Below, in pieces: positions 22,797 to 35,120 of a DNA stretch of 64,000 nt. The notes under the pieces are model-generated. The model saw only the letters and a list, made by a program, of their open reading frames with translations, had not been told where the DNA came from and did no database searches. Position 1 is the stretch's first letter; each line of letters starts with the position of its first letter. Made by a program: the position numbers and the translations under genes. Origin of the DNA: Oscheius sp. JU75 (lineage: Eukaryota; Nematoda; Chromadorea; Rhabditida; Rhabditidae); contig JASJZC010000007.1 in NCBI GenBank assembly GCA_037178855.1, forward strand, positions 5,394,001 to 5,458,000. Reading direction: 5' to 3'.

Positions 22797-23464
22797 ATGA
22801 ACACCGTAAAGTGGAACGTGCCCCGATCAAAATCCGCTTTCGACATTTCCACAACAGCCATAGACGAGTTTGTCCTTCCTGGTCACGTCAATACTGGAAT
22901 TCGTCCACTTCGCTTCGTGCAGTCTGTTCTGGACAAACGTGAAAAACTGCTAACTGCCCAAGGTGATGAGTTTTTAAACATCTCACGACGGGCGTCAGAG
23001 GTTCCTATGGGAAAGCCAGTGAGTGTGAAAACTGAGCTCAATATACTTAGCAAGTTCAGCCCACGCCAAAGACACAGGGAGTACGTAGACAGAGTCTATT
23101 TGATAAGGCACTCAACGGAACTCTGAAAAATGACATCAAGGTATCATCAACGTCCCGCTAATAGTATGTGTTTTGTTTAGAACTTGTGGGCTCGAAGGTC
23201 TTCCTTGAGCCTATTCAAGGTGAAGTCTCAAAGTTCTCCAATTGCATCTGACGAAGAGTCTTTGCAGTCATCTCAAGAAAGTCTTGACGAACTGATGAAG
23301 TGAGTACTCGTCATTGCTCATTGGATCTTTTGTTTTCCAGGGAAATGGGTGGCTTCTTTGTTGTTGACCGGGCTGCCTGGGTTCCTCCTCAAGACGAAAC
23401 TCCTGCCCCACCTCCACCAAAACGTCGGAGCTTCAGTCTATTTGGCAGGAAAAAGGACGATTGA
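22797..23464 (+). CDS. Unrecognised Ser/Pro-rich basic protein
   Basis: Four exons: 22797-23018, 23093-23140, 23181-23299 and 23341-23464; 513 nt, 170 aa. No signal peptide or membrane segment. I do not recognise a family. It has basic Ser patches (RRASEV, ARRSSLSLF) that resemble kinase target sites, a Ser/Glu-rich stretch (SDEESLQSSQESLDELMK), and a Pro-rich C-terminus ending PPPPKRRSFSLFGRKKDD. The repeated SLF motif (SLFDK, SLSLFK, SFSLFG) is curious. A TTTTCTAG acceptor 16 nt upstream suggests trans-splicing. AATAAA follows the stop at about 23496. The gene ends 88 nt from the stop of the opposite-strand GPCR. Coding status rests on matched splice phases over four exons. Confidence 0.68.
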
Positions 23465-23551
23465 AAACAATACTTTGTTCTGACTTTACTATATGAATAA
23501 ATATGTGTTTGGAAAATAACCGTACAGTACGCCATGATGAAGCGCCAGGAA

Positions 23552-24997
23552 TTAGCGGAACATCCGACAACCAGATTTTTGTTTTTTGTTTGTTTTTCTC
23601 CATGAACAAAGGAGCTTCAGACCTTGACACCTGAAAATAGCGTAATGAATTAAAAAAAGCAGCAATCCTTGCCTGCCGTAGATGAATGGGTTGATGACGC
23701 TGTTCACAACAACCAAAATGGTCAACGGATACGTGTCGTCTTGGTAATCCTTGTATGTGTCGAACGACAATAATAGCCACCTAGAAAGATTGGTTCAGTA
23801 GGATCAAAGCTGTTGCAAGATGACCTATGTGGTTCTGGGTCAGCTCGCGTCATTGCATTCCCAGAGGCTAATTATACGCCTCCATAACTCACCAGCAGAG
23901 CAAATTGTAGGGTAGCCAGGTAATTACATAGGTTAAGATTAGCATCAGCGTGATGCGAAGAGAACGGACTTTAGCACGTCTGAATTTGTCCTGGCCTCGA
24001 AGAGTTCGGATAGAAACTGAAAGATGAAAGCAGTTGGATGTCAAGGCTTTCGTCTAACCGAAACTTTCTTTTTCTTTTCGTCGTTCGTGACTGTGTTCCT
24101 TGTTTCTACCGCAAGTAGACAATTTGCTGATTTCGCTCATGTACATTGCAGAACTTCCTTCTTCATTATTCAGAGTTTTGTAGATGTCCTGAAACATTGG
24201 AATTCTTATTATTTAGTTTTCAAACCTTGAGGATAAGAACATAGCAAATGATCAGAACAACGACCGGAATGTAAAAGATGATGGCATTGTTTACAACTGT
24301 GTAGAATTTCATCCACCAAAAGTCGTCGTCTGTCATTTCCTGTCTGGTCACAATCTTTTCAGCCCAGATTGAAAGGCACTGTCTGAAGTCTGGGAGCTCG
24401 ACCTGAAGAGCTTTTTGTACAAAACTCTAAAGAATTTCAATCACCTGATTCCATATGAATAGTTGCGGAGACATAGCAATGGCAGCGATCCCCCAAGCCA
24501 TAACCACCATTCTTGGAATACGACTATGACCAACAGCCGATATCCAAAGAGGGTGACGGAGAGCACATAGACGGTAGACGGCGATGCAAACCATGATGTT
24601 TGAGCTAGAATATAAACTTTTTTTTGTTTTGACAGGTGAACCTTATGGCAAAGACAAATGCGTCGAAGAATCTCATAAATTTGCACATGCCGGCTCCTGC
24701 AAGCCATTCGTAACTGATGAGCCATCCAACCAGTCCAGGCACGTAAATACCAAGAACCTGATTTCGTGATTTTATTTAGAAACTGAGGATACGAACCAGA
24801 ATGTCAGATATGTTCAGATTGATGTGTAGCAGTAGTAAAAAACTTTTCGCGTGTCGGTACCGTCGCAACATGTATACCAGAGTGCTGATATTGACTGGTA
24901 ACCCAATTAGTATTAGGCAACTGAAGATCATAACTTGAGCCAGGTCAGCTGGTAGCATTGAAGATGTAGCAGTTTCCGTCTGATTTCCGTGTTCCAT
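23552..24997 (-). CDS. GnRH/adipokinetic-hormone-receptor-like 7TM GPCR
   Basis: Eight exons: 24797-24997, 24642-24757, 24445-24604, 24226-24402, 24110-24188, 23893-24016, 23673-23780 and 23552-23630; 1044 nt, 347 aa. The extracellular N-terminus carries an NQT glycosylation site. TM1 is LIGLPVNISTLVYM; TM2 has HINLNISDIL. TM3 ends SNIMVCIAVYRLCALRHPL, with the C-terminal half of a DRY-like motif, followed by AIAMSPQLFIW. TM5 is FYIPVVVLIICYVLI. The third loop and TM6 read RRAKVRSLRITLMLILTYVI with WLPYN, and TM7 is LVVVNSVINPFIYG. RAK before TM6 and the overall layout match nematode gonadotropin-releasing-hormone-receptor-related (gnrr) proteins; a vasopressin-type receptor is the alternative. 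The last intron (23631-23672) uses a GC donor (GCAAGG). Tail to tail with the gene to the left. Confidence 0.8.
23631..23672 (-). other. GC-AG intron in GnRH-receptor-like gene
   Basis: A 42-nt intron whose donor is AG/GCAAGG and whose acceptor is TTTCAG. No GT donor nearby keeps the frame from INPFIYG into the cytoplasmic tail. GC-AG introns with an otherwise strong donor are the known minor variant of the major spliceosome. Confidence 0.6.
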
Positions 24998-27900
24998 ATC
25001 TGAAAGTGTATTTGTAAAGCGAGAGCGAAATTAGAGAAGTTAGAGAGAATTATTTATGTACGGGTAAGGGGTTGTTAGTGTTTCGACGTAAATAAAAACA
25101 ATCTTCTTTTTAATTTCCAGCCAAAACAGTCTTCTACATTCAGCTTTAAACAAAAAAATGAAGCAAAGGGCAGTCATAATTAAGTCTTAGAGCAGGGATT
25201 ATAGTGGACGCGGATTAGAGGCAACCGAGCTGCTGATAAATTCAAGTTATTCTGTTCATACGGACAAATATTGACATTTCACAATGTTTGGTAGGAAAAG
25301 ATTTAGACATGTTCAAAGAAAGGAACACTTAGAAGGAGGAAAATTGAGAGCTTCAAAATGCATTTAGCGAGATTCGAACTTAGCCCGTGTTTTCACCGTC
25401 AAGACCAAGAAACTGTGATCATAAAATTGTCATAAACGTATGCACTAGCAGATGCTGCCGTATTTATGAGCAAGATGACTCTTGCAAGTAGCTGAGTAAC
25501 AGCCGCATCTGCAGGTTTCCGGGAAAGTGTTCGGTTGGTGTGAACAGAATGGAAAATCTCAGGCCCAGACAAAGACAGAAAAAGATCTCAAATCTGATTA
25601 TATTGGGAGAAGCCGTTTTGGCGGTAACATCCAAATTGGCTTAATCGCGTAGAACACCTGAAGCGCTTATTCAGTTTACTAAGAGGGAAAGTGCAAGAAT
25701 CTTTCGATTAAAGGGAGTGTTTTCAGGGGATGAATCTTAATTATATGTCCTCAACAAACAATATTTCAATCCGGAAGGAACAAAAACCATACCCAAGTTT
25801 GGACTCGAGATCTCCCATGTGAATGCAGTACTTTCACCTCAAACAGACATTTGTGCATACGGTACTGGTACTTTTATAATAAACATGACCAGAGAGCTCA
25901 AGGTGCTAGCTGGTTTCTAAAAATGAGTGACCAGACAATCTAAAATAATTGGCGCCTGGGAGTTCATTTCAGAAAGCCAGCCATGCTCGGTTTTAATTGC
26001 AGTTATTAGTGTCGGTCGCAATTAAGTATTGAAAAAACTTGGGGAAAACAGATGTCGAATGCCACGTTCTACGATTTCAATTGAATTGCAAATGATAGCA
26101 TTGAAACAAGAGATCAAGATCGTTCAAGTAATGAGCAAAAAAGTAAAAGAGATGCGCGTTGATCATCATTACTGCAGCTTGAGAACTACTCCGCAGGACA
26201 TATGCTCTTACGGAGAAAGATTTCGTGGAAAAGAAAAATGTAATTATATGTTCTTAGCATACAAGAACAAAAGAGGGATTTACGGGTAAAACCATGATAG
26301 ATATGCGAATAGGAGCTACTGAAAAGTAAACTCGGGCTCGTAATTTATGTATCCTGCTTACTATGCGATTGCCGCTGACAGAGATATTTTCAGAGCGAGG
26401 AGAAGAGAGACTGGATGAATCAGTAGCGACTTTCACTCAGATATGTCAAAATATGTTATATCCTGGCAGCTATTAGAAAAAGAAGCCTACAGCAGTCATT
26501 ATGCTGAGGTTGTTATGTTTCATCAGATGTACCGAGAAAAATGAGCCCTACATCATTCTCTCAAAAAAAAAATGTAGTTGTTTCTGTCTGGGAGAGCTCA
26601 AACTGATGAACCAGATCAACCTGATCTCAACGAAAAGTTTTTCACTAGTGCGAAAATAAGAGCAAGGAGTCAACGGGGTCGGGCTCAACGACTAATTGAC
26701 AGTGGATTAAATGCATGGCAGGACCTTCTTGCCACCATAATCCTTACTAAGGTGGTCAGAACCTAAGGAGGTTGTCAGCAGATCTACTAAAAGTTGTAGG
26801 TCTGAACGCGGGACATTGTTCATAAGGAACATGTTGCGTAGATGAAGGATGAAGATGGGATGTCCTCACGAAAAGTTCAATGACGGATCGACACGCAACG
26901 TGTTTCATATTCCACGTGGCACGTGGTACGACCTCTTCAACTTTGGACAAGCTCTATTTCAGGTTAGCAGCAGTCAGAAACTGCTGGGGTAAAATTGGGC
27001 TACCATCATTTGCAAGGCTAAGCCTATGATGAGGCATGCCTTTTAAAAACACTGAGGAAGATTATCTTAAACGTAACAAAACTAGGGCAACGAGCAATGC
27101 AGTGATCATGCTAGAGCATAAAACACGAATAGATTGGACTAGTCAGGACGATGATTCTTATGGTTCTCACTGCAGTGAGCTAATAAAAGTGAATAAGGGA
27201 TTCCCTTGCTACTTCCAGGAAGGAGATTTTTAGTCGACAGAACAGCCATTAGTCACAAACAACCAAAAGGTTTTCATCTGTGCCACTTGCAGCTTCGAGA
27301 TAAGTTTTGTTGGAAAGCAACAATTTGGAGTGTGGAAAACAAGATGTGAAATCGAGCTTTGAAATCACCTCTTAAGTTGACTCATCAAACAAGAAAAGTT
27401 GTCAAGCTTCAGAGAAGGAAGATGACTACGACTTGCATGATAGACTAGCGTTATGATAAGTACAGCGAGACGCGATATACTTAACTTGCAAATAATGAGT
27501 CCACGCACGAACTTATAGTCACGAAAGTATTTGACTATTTATGAAAATCTGTAGCATAGAGCAGATGACAAAATTAATACCCGCAATCGAACCAAAAATG
27601 TGTTTTTGGTTGGGTAATAGATCCAATCTCGGAAAAGCTCTGCTAGCAGCAATGGATCTCTGACGTTTTGAGGCCACTTAGATGCCAACACGTGTACTTT
27701 TACTGGAAACCTTGTTCGCATATTTTGGTGTTTGGTTAGGTGCAAGTTATAAGGGGGGTACGGAGTCAACCGACAGATTGAATAAGATTAAAACATCGAA
27801 ATGTGGAAAAACAAGTAGAATGCTATTTAGCGGATGTGTTTGAGCGTCTAAGAGGGAACAATCTGACTTTCAACAACTTTTTGGTCGGTGAAGCACAGTG

Positions 27901-30900
27901 AGCTGATATCCCAACCCTATTACGGACGGCGAACCTCTTCTTTTCTCAGAAAGCACGTCAGACTTTAAAATTTATGTGTACCCGTTTTAGTGAATCAACA
28001 ACGATCGGAGTATCTCTGCGGATAGAAAGACCCAGATCTTTAAAGAAAGAAATTGAGCAAGTAGAAGAGATGTTTTGAAGAAAGAGAAGAGGCTATCGTA
28101 TCCTCCAGACTGCTATCAACACCGGAAAAAACGTCATCACAATGGAGGCGGAATTACTCCCATTACACCTGAAAATAGTTTTTAGTACAAAATGTGTTTT
28201 TATCATGTACTTTTGGAACTAGCAGATATTTTATTAGTTAGACACTTTAGCGATGGTACATGAACAATGTTTGCTCACCTGTCCCCATAACAACTGCAAA
28301 GTTGCACTTCGCCTAATGCTGGAGGGTCAGTTGCCTTTGCAGGGTTGAACAAGTTTGCTCGGGACAACGTCCTACAATGGTTCTAAAGCAAAGTTTTATT
28401 CCCTGTTCGATGAAAAGACTCACATTTTGATGAAACCTATGTGTTCGAAGGGCTGTCTGGTTGAACCCGTTCCTTAAGACTCTGTCCAAGCAGCCTCTAA
28501 TGTGTTTGTAGCCTATCAATACTCCTGAAAGTGGTCTGATGTTGAGAAACAGAACGAGCTATACCTGCTTCAATATCTGGCTCTAACATTGAAACGCAAA
28601 CTGAACTACAAGGGACGGTTGGCATGCCTCGTTCATTCCCAGGATCTCGACATCGGTCTGTGAACACCTGAAAGGAATGATTCCGGAGAAATTAAACACT
28701 AATGCCCTGTTCTATGAGCTCTTGATGTGAAATCTGTTGATTTGCAACATAAGGTGCTCTTTTTGATTTTATGATTACGGACTTTTTCTTGTAGATTTGC
28801 CCCAAAGCGTTGTGCTGCCAAAACAAAAGAAATCTCAATAGAGTTACTTTTACATATAATGTTCACAAAGATTCTTACAATAAGGTTTTTACAAATTTGC
28901 CCAAGTGAATGTTACGATCCTTAGTGCGAAGAGTCAATGTTCGATTTTCACAATGAAAACGAACCTTTGGATAGATGTATGTTGTGGAAAGATACTTCCA
29001 GCTATTCTGATAGGCGAGTGACATGCAGGAGAAGCATTCTATTTGACGAGGAATTGAACCTGAAGTTGTCCATTATCTGGGAAGCGGGAGGCAATTATCT
29101 GAGCCTCATTGTGTACCTTTTTGTTGCCCCAAAGTTTCCCCAGCTAGCGCCATCTACTCACCGTAATCATAAGCCTCGTGAATAGCGTTGGCTACGACGA
29201 AAAATGTAGAAAGTAGAATCATTTTGTTGCTAGTCCCATTGCTTACAGGAATATGGAAGAAATGCTTAAAAAAAGCTGGTAGAGGGAAGCAGTTGCAAAA
29301 TGAGAGAGACTGGACTGAGTGACAAGCACTTAGGTTGATCAATTGATGGTCAACGGATCAGTGGAAGAAAAGCCAGTTGCCACGTCATAATTAGCTCGTA
29401 AAAAGAGCCTCGACAGGTGCCCTGCTGTTTTTGACCCCTAACGGCTGCACGACATGCTCTCTAGATCACCTTTACGCTCTAAAGAACCGACTTAACGCTT
29501 TGGCATTAAACAACGTCGGAAAAGAGTTTGGCGCAAAACTTTCATGTAAAAAGGGTTTGAGTCACGAACAAAGCTATTGTGTTCCCATCAAAATTGTAGC
29601 CAAAACCGAGAATGGGGCGTAACGGTAGATGGAAAGCTTACCGGATTTCGAAAGAAGGAAAAGTCTGCTTGAATGTGTGCCCTACGGTTTCAAACACTCC
29701 AGTTAAAGATAAGCGCTTGGATATCACTCCTGGTGTTTGAGAGCTAAAGCTGAAAGTTGAATCTGTGTAAAACTTTGTAAAACTTTTAAAGTCTTTAGCG
29801 GATGAATCACAATTCTCCTCTACCGTGGTTGACAAACATTAACTTCTATTTTTGAGTCTTTTTTAATGATACCACGAGAAAATGAGTGTGTAAACTTGTA
29901 TGTCATTGTCGGCTGCTCGGCAATGCTTATGTCGGAAATGAGAAGGGAACGAGTTTCCGGAAAATGAATACGCCACCGATCATAGTTGGTGGGCGCGGTT
30001 TGTGTCTCTGCAGGGCGTTTTCTGAACAGTATACGCGGACTACAAAAAAGAAGTAATGTCTTCTAGGAATGACGTGTTTGTTGGTAACGGGGGTGTCCGG
30101 AAACACATGGGGAAGGGCGATTATCGCATGTTAGAGGCGGTCCCGCGGGAGCGTAAGACGCCGACTTCTCGGCAATCTGCGCGCCGACGATCACCGTAAG
30201 AAGTACGTAAGGGGAGTCGTTATAGGATAGAAAACACTGGAGCAAGAGCTCTAATGATTCCTCGGCAAAGAGTTTTATGCGGAGCCGAAGGAGTCTCGTG
30301 TAGATTGTTAATGTTCTGAATTTCGCGGATTCCTTATAAAGATAATGCTAGAAAGGTTTCTGTAACTATTAAAAACAATCATTGACCCACTGCAATAAGA
30401 AAAAGAATGATCTCGTTCTCTGCTACTCTCGAACCCGTCAAGCGTAAGACTCCCCCAAGTTTCTGTTTCGCACTATTGGATTAGTAAGCTCCAAATCAGA
30501 TAAGAAAAACTGGATGGCGCCATGGTCACCTCAACTTTTTGTGCTGTTTTTCAAGGCCAGTCTTGACGGAGTTCGTTTTGGCCGTCCAAACTGACATGTC
30601 ATTTCCGACAAGATGATAAGTCAATGGGTGAAAAATAAGGACAAGAGCTCTCTCGAGCCAATTTGTTCGAGCAATGATACTAAAGAAAAAGAGAGAGTTT
30701 ATTGACCCTTGACTACAATGTGTGAAGAAACATGTGTGCAGTTATAATGAGATTAGATGGATGTCTATTATGCCAATTAGCTAAATGCTTACGGTAGTCA
30801 GAATCCAGTGTAAGAAGCGGTGCCGAAAGAACTAATGCATCAAGCGAGCTGACAGATACAAGGGCTGATGCCGAGGCACCTGTTGCTTTTTCGCGCGCCG

Positions 30901-31349
30901 AGTGCGGGCTTTTACAGAACGGAAACTCCGGCCAGAAAGAGGGTGTGAGTGTGTCCCTAGCGAGCAATGCGGGAAACCGTTTCCGATTCGATTATAAGTG
31001 TCCTGCATAGTAAATTAACAACTTGATTGGATGTCTGGGAATCGTCACTTATCGTCCATACAATAATGGCCTCCCATTTTTTTCTATGCTCTGAAGCAAA
31101 GCAGAAGTATGCTCTACACTACTGAATATCAAAGTCAAGAAAAAAGCTTTCCCCACAGTCATGTTTAGCAAGTACTAGGTACATGAAGTGAGAAAAAAGT
31201 ACTGTCAAAACTTTGGAGAGTCTGTTAAGGTGCCTATATGCAGATTGGACTCGTCGCCGAGTGCATCTGGAGGCACCCGGTGGAAGCATAATCATATTTG
31301 AAGACCAATGGGACGGGAAATTCAGGGGGCGCATGAAAGGAATTCTTTA
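24998..31349. other. Gene-poor stretch of about 6.3 kb
   Basis: No exon chain with matched splice phases could be built on either strand. Open frames are short and lack family signatures. Local features are a tandem CACGTG pair at 26912-26926 and scattered GTTCGA boxes that do not fold into tRNAs. The stretch may hold long upstream regulatory regions or decayed sequence. Confidence 0.45.
26912..26926. promoter_or_regulatory. Tandem E-box (CACGTG) pair
   Basis: CCACGTGGCACGTGG contains two overlapping-spaced CACGTG palindromes, the binding site of bHLH-type factors. It lies far from any recognised gene, so regulatory use is only a possibility. Confidence 0.3.
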
Positions 31350-31615
31350 TTAGGGTATGACTGTGATTAGCAACGCGCATAATATCTCAGATAGGTGATC
31401 AGAAAAGTGCACTTACTATACGTACGGACTTTCTTGTAGACTGTTTCGCTGTACTCCGTCCTGACAAACTCTGTCAATCCGTCGTCATCTCGTCGAGGAT
31501 CTCGTAGCTCGGGATGCTCACGCGGCCGAGACGGAAACACGTCTCGACCGTAAGCATCTTGTATGGAGTCGTCAGCAACGACTCGAGCTAGCCACAGAAT
31601 GGGCAAAAGCCACAT
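31350..31615 (-). CDS. Small secreted charged peptide precursor
   Basis: Two exons: 31417-31615 and 31350-31360; 210 nt, 69 aa. It starts with a compact signal peptide (MWLLPILWLARVVA), then a highly charged Asp/Arg/Pro-rich stretch (DVFPSRPREHPELRDPRRDD) and ends YKKVRTYIIP. The start follows a TTCTAG acceptor suited to trans-splicing. The stop TAA overlaps the AATAAA signal, an economical 3' end. No family is recognised; a peptide hormone precursor, secreted effector or short surface protein are all open. There is a PRR site and a KK site but no clear amidation pattern. If the 56-nt intron is not used, the frame ends in YARC instead. Moderate confidence that it is a gene. Confidence 0.5.
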
Positions 31616-33623
31616 ATTTTACACCATCTAGAAGTTGCCGAGGTAAAATAAGAAGAGACACGTCAGAGAGAGTCGAAATTAGAAAACGGGCTGATGACAG
31701 GATCAAACATGTGCAAAGAGAGAAAGAAATTACACTTTTCATTGATCAATAAGGAGGATTTTTGCTTAAGCATTTAGACCCGATAAAACCTTAAAAACCT
31801 AGCGTAGACGTTAAAAACTGACAATTTCCGGCGAGACTTCCGGCAACTGAGGTGAGGCCGAGGCTGGCTGCGATTTGGATACAATTAAGGGCAAAAGGTG
31901 CGCTTAATTGTGCTGGCGAGTGATTGAAAGCTTGTTTTCCAAGAGGAAGCAATCAATCTCCGAATATTTCTACACCAAGCAGGAGCAACGTCTGCGCGCG
32001 ATAAACAAAAATTAGCATAACTGAAGAGCCTGAACCACGCGACAAATTGGCAAGATCTTTTCCCACCTTCACACGGACGCAATGACACGCAAACTTGTAT
32101 GTGTGTGAAGTTATAGCATCTCCCAATTAGATCTTGCCTGAATGCACACATGGCGTGAAATACACAAACTAATTACGAGCATTTGGGTGGAAAAGCTAAG
32201 TTTTGGCTCAATAAATAGAATCGGGTCCCAAATGAGCTAGTGACTTTCGTCCAAAGAGGAATCGGGTCGTTGGCACGCAAAGATGCGTTATCGCCGGAAT
32301 TAACATCGGGAAAGCATTAATCGTAAAAGAGTCGCGTTTTTTCACGTGTTTTAGACAAGAGACCTAGTAACAGACATTGACTAAATTATTAATTCAATAG
32401 CGTCAGGACATGAGATTTCCGATTTATGGAGGTGCAGCGCGCCAGCAACCTATTCATTTCTGCCAATGTTGTCTGGACCCTGTTGTTATTGGAGTAGTTT
32501 TCCGACTCTATGTACTATTCCGAACAGTTTCCAATGCCAAAACGAGCCATTCAAAGATTAAATTCTTAGGGTTTGTCTGGAAGGGCAACAATTGCAATCA
32601 GGGCCAGCTTAAGCAAGCCAGAAGACTAATTAACGGAAAGCAATCAGTTGTAGTCGTAATGCAGTCCGCCAAACAATAGGACTAGAAGTCAGCCAAGCTG
32701 TTTTCTCTCGCCTTCCCCCCAGCCGGGAGTAATGTTCGGGCACAAATTGTGTCAATTTGTCGGTAGATTGGTAGGAGCGCCTATTTAATAAACGACTCGA
32801 GTCTCAGTGCTTCAGAAAACGAAAACTTTCGCGACCTCAGCTCGCGCGTGGCCCGATAATCTTTCTCGTAGGAAGCTATGATCGTCGTGGGAATAACAGC
32901 TATGTACGAGGACAAAACAGAGCTCCCGAGAGAAGGTCATGATGGAGAGAGCAAGTCAGTTGAGGCGCTCATTTTCCCGCCTACCGCGTAAAAGAAAGCA
33001 CAATGCCAGCTCATGGCTTATTCACGACAGCCTTCTTACAACAGACATAATGAAGGCAACCAGACTGACATACACTTCGCATTAAAATGACGTCAAACAC
33101 TCTTTTTGCTCATTTGTATTCCAAAAAATGTTTACTCTTTTATCGTCTAACCAGGTGTCCATTGACGCTGCAGAAATGACCCAAGATCTCCAAGATTTTT
33201 AAGATAAAACAACTGTCAGCACCGAAGACTCTATTGAAAGTACACTGCGGCAATCAAAAATGTCAACAAAAATACAGTACGGAAGAATAGGAAAAATTTC
33301 TCGTGACCAGAATCTGAATCCCTGACCATCTTTCTTTGTCGTAATTCCAAACGAACAATGAAATATGTTATTCCTTTAGCAGTTTAGTTCTCAGACGCCA
33401 GTTCTCTGAATTCGAAAACGACGTTGTTTTGGGATAAAGCGGATATTTGGTTCAGCTTAGATCATTGGTTGAGAAGGACTTGCCGAATGTGTGAAACTGA
33501 TCTGTCTGTTGATCTCGGAAGACACGCAAGAAAATAAAGAAGATAATGGAGTGTACTTGAAGGGTATCGTTGACGGCGCGTCCGCAACGTTATCCGCAAA
33601 GAATGTAACCCAATCCGTTTGTT
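31616..33623. other. Intergenic region
   Basis: Two kilobases without a supportable exon chain. A plus-strand frame at 32410-32679 has no signature. Confidence 0.45.
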
Positions 33624-33939
33624 TTACAATTCACAGCTTTTCGGCTCAAAGCAACACAATCTTTTCTGGAAGAAGTACCAAAAAGGAACGGCTATGAAGA
33701 TGTTTGGTAGTATGAGTGCCAAGAGTGACCACTGGCTGAATGCGCGATAAAGACACCCTAATCGTGAGTCCCTGCGGAATTTCCGCCAAAGGCCGAGAAT
33801 AATCGAGACTAACCAAACGCCAAAACCCATTCAGCGTTCAAAATATATGTCTAAAGGACTTACCATGCATTGTGAGGTTCACACTGAGATGGTTCGCCGC
33901 CAAGATTATGTTCGTCATCGGCAGGTAAAGACCGGACAT
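33624..33939 (-). CDS. Doubtful two-exon membrane ORF
   Basis: Exons 33864-33939 and 33624-33808 (261 nt, 86 aa) join in phase across a 55-nt GTAAGT...TTAG intron. The ATG directly follows a TTTCAG. The predicted product has one firm hydrophobic segment (LLALILPNIFIAVPFWYFF) and a Cys-containing basic tail. No family is recognised. It could be a fragment of a decayed seven-helix receptor or a chance frame. Confidence 0.33.
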
Positions 33940-35120
33940 CTGAAAGTTTTCCTTAAAAGGTTAAACGGGGAATGACAGTCAGGTAAAAGCTGGATTTTTC
34001 CATATTGAATAATATGTTAATGTTAGTGAGCTCAATCGGTTCATCTTATGTTGTCATACCTAAGACTTGAAAAATGGCGAAAAAACTTGAAAAAGGATGG
34101 TGTCCCTATTAGCCAGATTAAGCATACCTTCAAGCACTAAGCTTTGACATTTTTTGCTAACCTGCACTACTGTAAACTTGTTGTCATACATGTTGCGGAA
34201 AAATGCAGAGAAAAGACGAAGTACTTACGTATCTGTAGTTATTCTGGATTAATACAGACAGATTTAAAAAGAAATAATCTCGAACCCAAAATGAAGGTCA
34301 CCACTTTCGTAGGTGCGAGATTTACAAGGACCAATTTTCATCCGAAATTTTGTATATTCCATTAGTTAGTATTAATACACAGGAGCAACGTGAGAACACG
34401 ACGATGTCTGCGGGAATCATGCCTGATTGTGTGCGGCCAGATCTCGCTCCCACTGACAACTGTGAAAACGGAAGATATCCCAAAGGGTGCCGCTTATAGG
34501 CCCATATCTAGCCACAAATCGAGCAAATGTCAGCACTTTGCGGCGACTCTGGTGACGAGTAATTGTGCAGGCACTCCCAATGGACTAAAGGTGCTAAGGT
34601 ATATTACTCAAAGAGGCAACGGACTGTCCGATCCGAGAGCGACGTTTCGGAAGCAAAGGTGAAATGGAGCGTAACCTACAGCAGAGCTATTAAGCGAGTA
34701 GAGGAAATCCGCACCAGGACTGTGATTATGCTGAGAAGGGTCCTGCCTACCAAGGAGTGGCAGTAGACTTGATGGTGCGCGACATAGTAATCTGTGTCAC
34801 TTGTGGCGGTGACTAATGGCTGCAAAGTGACTCTCCCCAGGGTTTTGCGTACTACGGCATAAAATAGCATAAAGTTTTTAAAGAAAAAATTCAGAAAACC
34901 AAAAATATCTCTAAGAAGGATAAGAAGGTAATCGGCACATGCGAGAGTCAGTCCTCCCCCGTCACAACCCATCTTTTCTTGACTTGATCCGACTTTCTTA
35001 GATGGATAAGTCCCCCTCAACACTAGAAGGAGGTATACTCATAAAAATTGGTAAGTGAAGTACCTTGAAAGCAGTGTATTACGACGCATAAACCCGTGAG
35101 AACAGTTACAATATACCGGA
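33940..35120. other. Intergenic region
   Basis: No supportable gene. Overlapping frames at 34390-35023 on both strands have no recognisable family features. Confidence 0.45.

Noticed and set aside
25365-25440. GTTCGAATC B-box-like sequence on the minus strand, as in tRNA genes
   Set aside because: The surrounding sequence does not form the D and anticodon arms, so it is not called a tRNA; a tRNA-derived repeat remains possible.
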